Part shown: positions 7,974 through 13,222 of the stretch, piece by piece
Position numbering within the stretch: the stretch's first letter is position 1
How the letters are laid out: each line of letters begins with the position of its first letter
Assembly (NCBI GenBank): GCA_034211175.1
Contig: JAXHUH010000183.1
Span: 1 to 17,665, forward strand
DNA from: JAXHUH01 sp034211175
Lineage (GTDB): Bacteria; Actinomycetota; Acidimicrobiia; Acidimicrobiales; CAIXPF01
Length of the DNA stretch: 17,665 nt
Direction of reading: 5' to 3'
Made by a program: the position numbers and the translations under genes
Notes under the pieces: model-generated
The model's database searches: none
Told to the model about the DNA's origin: nothing
Seen by the model: only the letters and a program-made list of their open reading frames with translations

Positions 7974-8902
7974 ACGGCCCGGAGGGTGCCGCCGGTGAGC
8001 CGGCCGGCCCCGACACGGCGTCAGGCAGCGTCCCGGCCGACGATTCGACGACCGCGGACCGGCCGTGGTTCGAGCGGCTGCCGCCGTTGGTCGTCGAGGT
8101 CGTGTGCGAGGGACGCGACCACCGGGTCGAGTGGCGCGACGGCACGCTGTCGGCGCTCGATCACGACCCGGAGGTCGAGGCGGCGTTCCTCGTCCTCGGC
8201 GGGGACGAGCCCCCGTGCCTCGAGATCCTCGACCGTTGGGAGGCGGCCGGCGACGAGCCGTCGTCGGTCGAGCTGTGGCGACTCCAGGGCTGGCCCCCGT
8301 CGGGTCCCCGCCTCACGCCCCATTGGGGTGAGACCGCGGAGACCGATGGCCTGCCGGAACCGCTGCGGGTGCTCGCCGCGCTGTCGGGCATCGCCAGGAT
8401 CGAACGGCGCTGGCACGACGAGGACCTGCCGCCGGAGACGGTGGCCAAGCTGCGCCGGTTCCTCCTCGAGCGGTTCTGGGCGGCGCTGGACGCGAGCCTC
8501 GAGCCGTCCCGCGGCCGCCGCGGGCGCCTGCGGTCCAAGCCGGTGGTCCGGATCCTCGACGAGGACCAACCCGCGGACCTCGGCATCGAGGTCGCGCCCG
8601 GCCGCCTCGACCTCGACGTCGGCCTGCCGCTGCGTTGGCTCCTGCAGGTGTGGGGGAGAGGCGCCGCGGTCGCCGACGGTTCGTTGGTGCTCGACTGCGG
8701 CGACGTGGGCGACGGGGCACTCGGCGCGTGGCTGCTGCGCTGGAGCCTCGGCGGGCGTTCCGGTCGGATGCTGGTGCCCGAGCTGACGGCGGCCCGCCTC
8801 GAGGCCGACGACGATCGGGTCTGGCACGTGGTCGACGGTGACGTGGACCCGCCGACGCCGCGACCGTGGTGGTCGGTGAAGGCGAGGACCCGGCCCGGCT
8901 GA
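7970..8902 (+). CDS. Uncharacterised protein of the MoxR-VWA operon
   Basis: I do not recognise a family for this 310-aa protein. Its GTG start overlaps the stop of the DUF2201/VWA gene by GTGA, so it is almost certainly translated with it. There is no signal peptide or membrane helix. The first 30 or so residues are Gly/Pro/Asp/Ser-rich and probably disordered. The remainder alternates predicted beta and helical segments, with acidic and Trp-rich stretches (WRLQGWPP, RRWHDEDLPPETVAKLRRFLLERFW, RLDLDVGLPLRWLLQVWGRG, GALGAWLLRWSLGGRSGRMLVPEL). GC3 is like that of its neighbours, which supports coding. By position it is a candidate adaptor, substrate or regulator of the MoxR/VWA pair, but that is inference only. 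A downstream in-frame start inside the disordered N-terminus cannot be excluded. Confidence 0.75.
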   Translation: MNGPEGAAGEPAGPDTASGSVPADDSTTADRPWFERLPPLVVEVVCEGRDHRVEWRDGTLSALDHDPEVEAAFLVLGGDEPPCLEILDRWEAAGDEPSSVELWRLQGWPPSGPRLTPHWGETAETDGLPEPLRVLAALSGIARIERRWHDEDLPPETVAKLRRFLLERFWAALDASLEPSRGRRGRLRSKPVVRILDEDQPADLGIEVAPGRLDLDVGLPLRWLLQVWGRGAAVADGSLVLDCGDVGDGALGAWLLRWSLGGRSGRMLVPELTAARLEADDDRVWHVVDGDVDPPTPRPWWSVKARTRPG

Positions 8903-8913
8903 GGCGCCGGGTC
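8887..8913. terminator. Candidate bidirectional terminator between convergent genes
   Basis: GACCCGGC (8887-8894) pairs with GCCGGGTC (8906-8913) around an 11-nt loop. It straddles the stop codon of the 310-aa gene and lies just before the stop of the opposing lipoprotein gene, so it could serve both transcripts. Confidence 0.4.
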
Positions 8914-8919
8914 GGCCTC

Positions 8920-9435
8920 TCAGCTCGCGGTGTCGTCCTCGTCGAGCGCGGGGTCGACGAGGTCGGACGCCTGGGTGTCGGTGCCGAGCCACTCGCCGAC
9001 GACGCCCTCCGCGGCGTTGACGGCGTCGGCGTCGGGCTCACCGCCGACCGCGGCGACGAGGACGGCGCAGCGGTCCTTCGTGGTCCAGCTGCCCATCGAG
9101 ACCTCCTCGAGGTCGCCCACGGAGAGCTCTCCGAGAACCGCCGGGGCACCCTCGACGATCTTGACCACGAGGATCGAGTCGCCGGCCGGGCCGGAGAGCG
9201 AGTCGATCTCCGTCGGTGCCGGGCTGGTGTCGAGGTTCACCGCGACGGTTGCCGCGCCGCCGGCGTCACCAGCCTGGAGGAGGTCGTCGATCTCGTCGCG
9301 CAGCGGCTCGACGGCCGGACAGCCGCCGGACTCCGCGCTCGACTCGGACCCGCACCCCGCAACGAGCAACGAGGCGAGGAGCAGGGCACCGAGCCCCGCC
9401 CGCCTCGTCACCGGCCGAACTCCGCCGCCCGCCAT
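8920..9435 (-). CDS. Small predicted lipoprotein
   Basis: This is a 171-aa membrane-anchored extracytoplasmic protein of unknown function. A basic TRR n-region and a Leu/Ala-rich core end in the lipobox LLVAGC, with the lipidated Cys at residue 28 when counted from ATG 9435. After it comes a short Ser/Glu/Gly tether and an acidic mature domain of about 140 aa with two further Cys (GGCPAVEPL and KDRCAVLV) that could form a disulfide. No catalytic motif is visible. Three starts are possible: GTG 9453, ATG 9435 (GGAGG 11 nt upstream) and GTG 9411 (GGAG 8 nt upstream, giving a compact signal peptide). All keep the lipobox; I chose the ATG. It converges on the MoxR operon, with only 17 bp between stop codons, and is divergent from the PhzF gene. 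Confidence 0.8.
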   Translation of the reverse strand: MAGGGVRPVTRRAGLGALLLASLLVAGCGSESSAESGGCPAVEPLRDEIDDLLQAGDAGGAATVAVNLDTSPAPTEIDSLSGPAGDSILVVKIVEGAPAVLGELSVGDLEEVSMGSWTTKDRCAVLVAAVGGEPDADAVNAAEGVVGEWLGTDTQASDLVDPALDEDDTAS

Positions 9436-9734
9436 CCCACCATCGACCTCCACCGGTCACCCGCAACCGAATCGCCGTTCCACCCCCATTTTGGCGTGAC
9501 AATCGGTCCGGGCGGTAGTTGAACGGACTCTGACATGCGCCGGGGTGCTCCGCCCCTGGTCGCGCTACGTGTGTGAGGTACGACGTATCGCGCTTGTCAT
9601 GTGTGTTTCCGGGCCGATTCGGGCGTGACTGGCCCTGTACGACGTCGCCGACCGGCCGCACACTCGATCGACCGCCGCGCCACGTTGACCGGGCGGTGGG
9701 GTCGAAGCCACATCAGGAGACGTAGGAGGACGTG
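9436..9734. other. Divergent intergenic region, lipoprotein / PhzF
   Basis: About 300 bp separate the divergent lipoprotein and PhzF genes. No convincing -35/-10 pair is visible on either strand. TACGACGT occurs twice on the + strand (9580-9587 and 9639-9646) and might be an operator half-site. One partial copy of the interspersed repeat (9672-9687) lies in the PhzF leader. I see no supportable small gene here. Confidence 0.4.
9672..9687 (-). repeat. Interspersed repeat, copy A (partial)
   Basis: CCGCCGCGCCACGTTG is identical over 16 bp to 10706-10721, on the far side of the PhzF gene. Only the GTGGCGCG half of the longer 24-bp repeat is kept, extended by four outer bases shared with copy B. 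Confidence 0.6.
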
Positions 9735-10598
9735 ATGCGCCGGTTCGCGCAGGTCGACGTGTTCACCGAGCGGGCGGGCCTCGGCAACCCGGTGGCGGTG
9801 GTGCTGGACGCCGAGGGGCTCGACGACGAGGCGATGGCCCGCTTCGCCCGGTGGACGAACCTGTCGGAGACGACGTTCGTGCTCCCGCCGAGCGCCGACG
9901 GGGCCGACTACCACCTGCGCATCTTCACGCCGGGTGGCGAGCTCCCGTTCGCCGGCCACCCGACGCTCGGTTCGGCCCACGCGGTCGTCGGCGCCGGGGT
10001 CGCCAAGCCGGTCGACGGTCGCCTCGTGCAGGAGTGCGCGGCCGGCCTCGTGCCGCTCGTCTTCGAGGACGGGGCCGACGGCGGCGCCGCGACGATCCGG
10101 GCGACCGTGCCGCGGGCGAACGTGACGTCGATCGAGGTGCCGGCCGACGAGCTGGCCGCGTCGCTGCGGGCGAGGGCGCTGTTCGACCCGATCGCCATTG
10201 ATGTCGGCCCGACGTGGATCGTGGCGAGGCTGGACCGGGCCGACGACCTGGCCGGCCTGAAGGTCGACGACGCCGGGCTGGCCGCGCTGTCGATGCGCCT
10301 CGGCGCGACGGGGGCGACGGTCTACGCCCCGAACGAGGACGGCAAGGTCGAGGTCCGCTCGTTCGCCCCGGCCGAGGGCGTGCCGGAGGACCCGGTCTGC
10401 GGCTCCGGCAACGCCGCCGTCGCCGTCCACGTCACCACCACCGGCGGCCTCCGCCACGTCGGCAACGCCTGGACCGCCCACCAGGGCCGCTTCCTCGGCC
10501 GCGACGGCCGCGTCGCCGTCACCGTCTCCGACGACCGCAAGGTCACCATCGGCGGCCCGTGCGTCACCGTGATCGAGGGCACCGTCGCGCTCGGCTGA
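9735..10598 (+). CDS. PhzF-family isomerase
   Basis: This is a 287-aa member of the PhzF/diaminopimelate-epimerase-fold isomerases. PhzF itself isomerises trans-2,3-dihydro-3-hydroxyanthranilate in phenazine synthesis, but most homologues such as this one have unknown substrates, and no other phenazine genes are nearby. Visible family features are FAQVDVFTERAGLGNPVAVVLDAEGL at the N-terminus, the catalytic Glu45 in TNLSETTFV (the same number as in PhzF), RIFTPGGELPFAGHPTLGSAHAV, and the second-half motif EDPVCGSGNAAVAVH that binds the carboxylate. The two halves are each about 140 aa, as in the family. ATG 9735 was chosen because AGGAGG lies 5 nt upstream; the GTG immediately before it is too close. 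The gene appears monocistronic and is flanked by a 16-bp direct repeat. Confidence 0.93.
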   Translation: MRRFAQVDVFTERAGLGNPVAVVLDAEGLDDEAMARFARWTNLSETTFVLPPSADGADYHLRIFTPGGELPFAGHPTLGSAHAVVGAGVAKPVDGRLVQECAAGLVPLVFEDGADGGAATIRATVPRANVTSIEVPADELAASLRARALFDPIAIDVGPTWIVARLDRADDLAGLKVDDAGLAALSMRLGATGATVYAPNEDGKVEVRSFAPAEGVPEDPVCGSGNAAVAVHVTTTGGLRHVGNAWTAHQGRFLGRDGRVAVTVSDDRKVTIGGPCVTVIEGTVALG

Positions 10599-10600
10599 GC

Positions 10601-10618
10601 GTCGCCGATCGCGGCGAC
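10601..10618 (+). terminator. Hairpin after PhzF
   Basis: GTCGCCG-ATCG-CGGCGAC is a perfect 7-bp stem with a 4-nt loop, starting 2 bp after the PhzF stop codon. Confidence 0.5.
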
Positions 10619-10709
10619 CGTGTTGGCTGATGGGGGCCGTCGGGACCGGGTCCTCGGCACGGCCGGAGCCCAGGGGGAGTGGCTCAGGCTGCTCCACTGA
10701 CGGGCCCGC

Positions 10710-10733
10710 CGCGCCACGTTGGTGCGACAACCG
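10710..10733 (-). repeat. Interspersed repeat, copy B (full length)
   Basis: Read on the - strand this is CGGTTGTCGCACC followed by AACGTGGCGCG. It differs from copy D (14741-14764, + strand) at one of 24 positions and from copy C at three. It lies between PhzF and the enoyl-CoA hydratase remnant, outside any gene. Confidence 0.75.
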
Positions 10734-10744
10734 TCGCCGACGGC

Positions 10745-10830
10745 GCTACATGCGGTCGACGAAGGCGCGATCGCGTCGGTGGTGTCGTCGGAGGTCCAGA
10801 CGCCGGTGACGGCGGAGATGGTGGCGCCGT
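10745..10830 (-). pseudogene. Remnant of an enoyl-CoA hydratase 3' end
   Basis: This 86-bp stretch aligns with the last 28 codons of the intact enoyl-CoA hydratase (11535-11621) at about 90% identity, with seven substitutions and one deleted base, and still contains the TAG stop. Translated on the - strand it gives NGATISAVTGVWTSDDTTDAI, then the frame is broken by the deletion near 10770. Four of the substitutions are synonymous and the amino-acid changes are mild (E/D, E/D, D/A, D/N), so the sequence diverged as a coding gene before it decayed. The rest of the gene is absent. It is best read as the relic of a second hydratase copy or of a foreign homologue. Confidence 0.75.
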
Positions 10831-10964
10831 TGGTGCGCACACCGTCGGTTCGATCCCGATTGCATCCGCCAGCTCATCACGACTCACGAGATTCACGACG
10901 CGCTCGCACGCGTCGGCTGGCGACCCGAGCACCTTCCAGAGGACCGGGCGCACAGCAATGGCCT
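10831..10964 (-). pseudogene. Unidentified coding remnant
   Basis: On the - strand an open stretch reads LKAIAVRPVLWKVLGSPAD, then ACERVVNLVSRDELADAIGI. It looks like protein, and its last part resembles the first helices of a helix-turn-helix. It has no clear start or ribosome-binding site, its third-position GC is lower than in neighbouring genes (about 10 of 41 codons end in A or T), and it runs directly into the hydratase remnant in another frame. The family is not recognised. It is probably a truncated foreign or decayed gene. Confidence 0.35.
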
Positions 10965-11441
10965 TCAGTCGCCCGTGTCGGGCACCGTCGAGCGTTCACC
11001 GTCGGGTGGGACCTCGCCGAGGCCGATCGTGCGGGCCACGTCGTCGCAGTGGTCGCGGCTGGCCCGCCAGCCGACGATCCGCCAGCGGACCCGGGTCCCG
11101 TCGTCGGCGGTGGCCTCGACGGTCCACGGCCGGCGGAGCAGGATCCGCGTTGCGGCGCCAGCGACGGCGAGCGCGGCGAGGACGAGGATGTCGACGACCG
11201 CGAGCAGCAGCGGCACGACGAGCAGCACGGCGAGGCCGGCGATGACGACCAACCCGATCGCATCGCCGAGCAACGAGAGGCAGCCGTAGCGGTCGGCCTC
11301 GGCGGCGCCGTCGGCGTAGTCGGTCGCGCGGCGGAACCGCCGTCGCAGGCGGCCCCACCACGTCTCCAGGCACCGGCGGGTCACCCATCGCCGGGTCACC
11401 CGCCACGTCCGCCCGTCCGGTGCGACCACCTCGTGGCGCAT
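10965..11441 (-). CDS. Small membrane protein with cytoplasmic tails
   Basis: I do not recognise a family for this 158-aa protein. The N-terminal 50 residues are Arg/Trp-rich (WRVTRRWVTRRCLETWWGRLRRRFRR). A long hydrophobic segment of about residues 55-101 is probably a two-helix hairpin, and it is followed by a soluble domain with beta-like character (WTVEATADDGTRVRWRIVGWRASRDHCDDVARTIGLGE). By the positive-inside rule both tails should face the cytoplasm. ATG 11441 was chosen; GAGGAG lies 12 nt upstream, slightly far. The gene is sandwiched between the intact hydratase 3' end and its decayed copy, so a direct repeat of about 87 bp flanks it and it may have arrived or been rearranged with that duplication. 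It is on the same strand as the upstream hydratase, 94 bp away. Confidence 0.65.
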   Translation of the reverse strand: MRHEVVAPDGRTWRVTRRWVTRRCLETWWGRLRRRFRRATDYADGAAEADRYGCLSLLGDAIGLVVIAGLAVLLVVPLLLAVVDILVLAALAVAGAATRILLRRPWTVEATADDGTRVRWRIVGWRASRDHCDDVARTIGLGEVPPDGERSTVPDTGD

Positions 11442-11535
11442 CTGCGATCTGCTCTCCTCGTCGACTGCGGTGGAGAGCGGTCGGGCCGCGTTCGGATACC
11501 GCCGGTGTCGTCGTTCTGCCGTGCGGAACCTGGGG

Positions 11536-12276
11536 CTACATCCGTTCGACGAACGCGCGGATGGCGTCGGTGGTCTCGTCGGAGGTCCAGACCCCGGTGA
11601 CGTCGGAGATGGTGGCGCCGTCGCGGGCGGTGGCGAGGACCGGGGCGCTGAGCTGGCGCTTGGTGAGGGCGTAGGCGGCGGCCGGAATGGCGGCCCGGCG
11701 CTCGGCGACCGCGGTGGCCCGGGAGAGGACGTCGTCGGGCTCGGCGAGCTCGTCGACGAGACCGAGGGCGAGGGCCTCGTCGGTGCCGACGAGCGTGGCG
11801 TCGAGCATGAGGCGGTTCGCCGCTGCTGCGCTGACGAGCCGGGCGGTGGCGGCGTGGGCGACCGGCGGGAACGGGACGCCGACGGCGAGCTCGGTCACCC
11901 CGAGGCGGGCCTTGCCGGTGGTGGCGACGCGGTGGTCGCAGCAGGCGGCGAGGACGAGCCCGCCGGCGATGGCGTGACCGCCGATGGCGGCGACCGTGGG
12001 GACGGGCGCGGTGAGGACCCGGGTGAAGCACCGGTCGAGCGAGGAGACGAGCCCGACCCGGTAGGACGGCGGCTCGTCGACGACGCGGCGGAGGTCGACC
12101 CCGGCGCAGAAAGCCCGCTCGCCTCCGGCGAGCACGATGGCCCGGGTCGCCCGGTCGGCGCACAGCTCCTCGACGGTGTCGGTGATGGCGTCGAGCAGCT
12201 CGACATCGAGCGCGTTCACCGGCCCGTGATCGAGCGTGACGCGACGGACGGCAGCGGAGTCATCGACGTGGATCAC
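11536..12276 (-). CDS. Enoyl-CoA hydratase/isomerase family protein
   Basis: This 246-aa crotonase-fold protein would hydrate or isomerise an acyl-CoA, as in fatty-acid or aromatic catabolism. Seen in order are HGPVNALD near residue 17, the first oxyanion-hole segment FCAGVDLRR (about 57-64), the second oxyanion-hole segment IGGHAIAGGLVLAACCDHR (about 98-116), and LGVTELAVGVPFPP, where Glu129 aligns with the first catalytic Glu of enoyl-CoA hydratase. The position of the second catalytic Glu is not clearly kept (LMLDATLVG), so the reaction may differ from plain hydration. GTG 12276 was chosen because GGAGG lies 8 nt upstream and the protein then begins IHVDDSAAVRRVTLDHG, as expected. It follows the 95-aa membrane protein by 37 bp, so they may share a transcript. 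A decayed second copy of its 3' end lies about 790 bp downstream. Confidence 0.9.
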   Translation of the reverse strand: MIHVDDSAAVRRVTLDHGPVNALDVELLDAITDTVEELCADRATRAIVLAGGERAFCAGVDLRRVVDEPPSYRVGLVSSLDRCFTRVLTAPVPTVAAIGGHAIAGGLVLAACCDHRVATTGKARLGVTELAVGVPFPPVAHAATARLVSAAAANRLMLDATLVGTDEALALGLVDELAEPDDVLSRATAVAERRAAIPAAAYALTKRQLSAPVLATARDGATISDVTGVWTSDETTDAIRAFVERM

Positions 12277-13157
12277 GCCCGCATCCTCCCAGCCCGGCGT
12301 CGAACCCGGTGCGTCAGCGCCTGCGGGCTTCGGCGTGGCGCCGACCGACGCGGACGCCGTCCTGGTACAGGAACCACATCGTGACCGGGAGGCTGAGGAG
12401 GATGATGGCGGACTCGGGCAGCTCTCGCAGGAGCAGGACGTAGAGCGCGACCAGCACCAGGCCCTGGGCCACCCACGCCCCGCGCGGGTGCGGTGCATCG
12501 GCGACGTCGTCGGGCGCGCGCCGGAGCCGGATCAAGAAGACCACGTACACGAGCGGCACGAGCGCGGCGGTGACGGACACGATGATCTCGATCGCGCGCA
12601 TGGTGGCGCACGGTAGTGCGATGTCCTCCGGTCGCCGACGCCGAGGTCACCGTGCGTTGAGCTCGCCCGTTCGGTGATGCGCAGCGCCGACCCTCTATGC
12701 CGCGGCGGGCTGGCGGGAGTTCGGCGGGGGCCGCGGCGCTCGGCCGGCGGAGGCCCCAGGCGAACGCCGCGGCGAGGATCAGGCCGCTGGCCAAGGTGAG
12801 CACGTTGGCCACGTCCTCGAACGCCGACAGGGCATCCGCCGGGTTCGTCGCGTGGTAGAGGACGTGCGGGGCGGTGAACGCGGCGTACGCGAGGAGTGCG
12901 GTCAGTACCGACGCGCGGTTGCCCCAGATCGCGGCGACGAGGAGCACGATGCCGGTGGCGAGGAACGCGGCGCCGACGTCGCTGGCGAGGTGCTCGTTGT
13001 AGGGCGGTTCGGCGGCCACGAGGCGGGGATCGAACCCCGGGAAGCGGCGGAACCAGTTGTCGGGGGCGGCGACGGCCCAGGTCCCGATGAGGAGCTGTGG
13101 CGCGGCGAGCGTGATCGCCACGCCGAGGCGGACCCATTGCGGCGCTCGCTCGTCCAT
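12273..13157 (-). CDS. Four-helix membrane protein; open frame reads through into neighbour
   Basis: The first 140 or so residues (about 12720-13157) are a convincing membrane protein with helices near 9-29, 61-77, 82-100 and 117-135, and the loop APDNWFRRFPGFDPRLVAAEPPYNEHLASDVG between helices 1 and 2. It resembles small DUF4345-like proteins of about 140 aa, but I cannot confirm the family. Beyond residue 145 the frame stays open for another 150 codons of Arg/His/Pro-rich sequence that overlaps the 95-aa membrane gene out of frame, so the tail is probably not functional. A TAG near 12697-12699 exists one frame away, so a single-base indel may have destroyed the original stop. ATG 13157 is supported by TACCGT exactly 6 bp upstream (a leaderless arrangement). 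It is divergent from the MocR regulator and shares its promoter, so it is the prime candidate target. Confidence 0.6.
   Translation of the reverse strand: MDERAPQWVRLGVAITLAAPQLLIGTWAVAAPDNWFRRFPGFDPRLVAAEPPYNEHLASDVGAAFLATGIVLLVAAIWGNRASVLTALLAYAAFTAPHVLYHATNPADALSAFEDVANVLTLASGLILAAAFAWGLRRPSAAAPAELPPARRGIEGRRCASPNGRAQRTVTSASATGGHRTTVRHHARDRDHRVRHRRARAARVRGLLDPAPARARRRRRCTAPARGVGGPGPGAGRALRPAPARAARVRHHPPQPPGHDVVPVPGRRPRRSAPRRSPQALTHRVRRRAGRMRA
12314..12601 (-). CDS. Small membrane protein (95 aa)
   Basis: This is a 95-aa predicted inner-membrane protein without a recognised family. An N-terminal helix (about residues 5-25, IIVSVTAALVPLVYVVFLI) is followed by a charged loop with RRAPDDVADAPHPRG, then two hydrophobic stretches (about 47-60 and 66-80) and a basic tail (RVGRRHAEARRR). 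It is read in a different frame from the long open frame 12273-13157 that spans it. Its membrane-protein composition, against the Arg/His-rich composition of the other frame, makes this the real gene here. A TACCGT box lies 8 bp before the ATG, which suggests leaderless transcription; no Shine-Dalgarno sequence is near. The hydratase gene follows after 37 bp. Confidence 0.68.
   Translation of the reverse strand: MRAIEIIVSVTAALVPLVYVVFLIRLRRAPDDVADAPHPRGAWVAQGLVLVALYVLLLRELPESAIILLSLPVTMWFLYQDGVRVGRRHAEARRR
12610..12615 (-). promoter_or_regulatory. Candidate -10 box for leaderless transcript
   Basis: TACCGT on the - strand fits TAnnnT and ends 8 bp before the ATG of the 95-aa membrane protein. 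A start of transcription about 7 bp downstream would leave a leader of only one or two bases. Confidence 0.45.
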
Positions 13158-13162
13158 GGCCG

Positions 13163-13169
13163 TACGGTA
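13163..13169. promoter_or_regulatory. Overlapping divergent -10 boxes (membrane protein / MocR)
   Basis: TACGGT on the + strand (13163-13168) and TACCGT on the - strand (13164-13169) share five base pairs inside the near-palindrome GTACGGTAC. The first faces the MocR gene, with a leader of about 48 bp. The second lies 6 bp before the ATG of the membrane protein. Two polymerases could not occupy both at once. Confidence 0.5.
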
Positions 13170-13180
13170 CGAACGAGCGG

Positions 13181-13194
13181 TCCAGGGCTCCAGG
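13181..13194 (+). promoter_or_regulatory. Direct repeat TCCAGG x2, possible MocR operator
   Basis: TCCAGG occurs at 13181-13186 and 13189-13194, just downstream of the expected MocR transcription start. MocR/GabR-type regulators often bind direct repeats near their own divergent promoters. The link to this regulator is inferred from position. Confidence 0.3.
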
Positions 13195-13222
13195 CCATTT
13201 CGACGTCGGAAAGGCAGACCAC

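Noticed and set aside
6683..8902. A long + strand frame running through the DUF2201 gene into the 310-aa gene as one 739-aa protein
   Set aside because: The part before 7970 is Arg/Pro-rich and out of frame with the clear DUF2201/VWA sequence. Real coding in this frame starts at the GTGA overlap.
9594..9644. TTGTCA and TACGAC as a PhzF promoter
   Set aside because: The spacing is about 39 bp, far from the usual 16-19 bp, and TACGAC lacks the final T of the -10 pattern.
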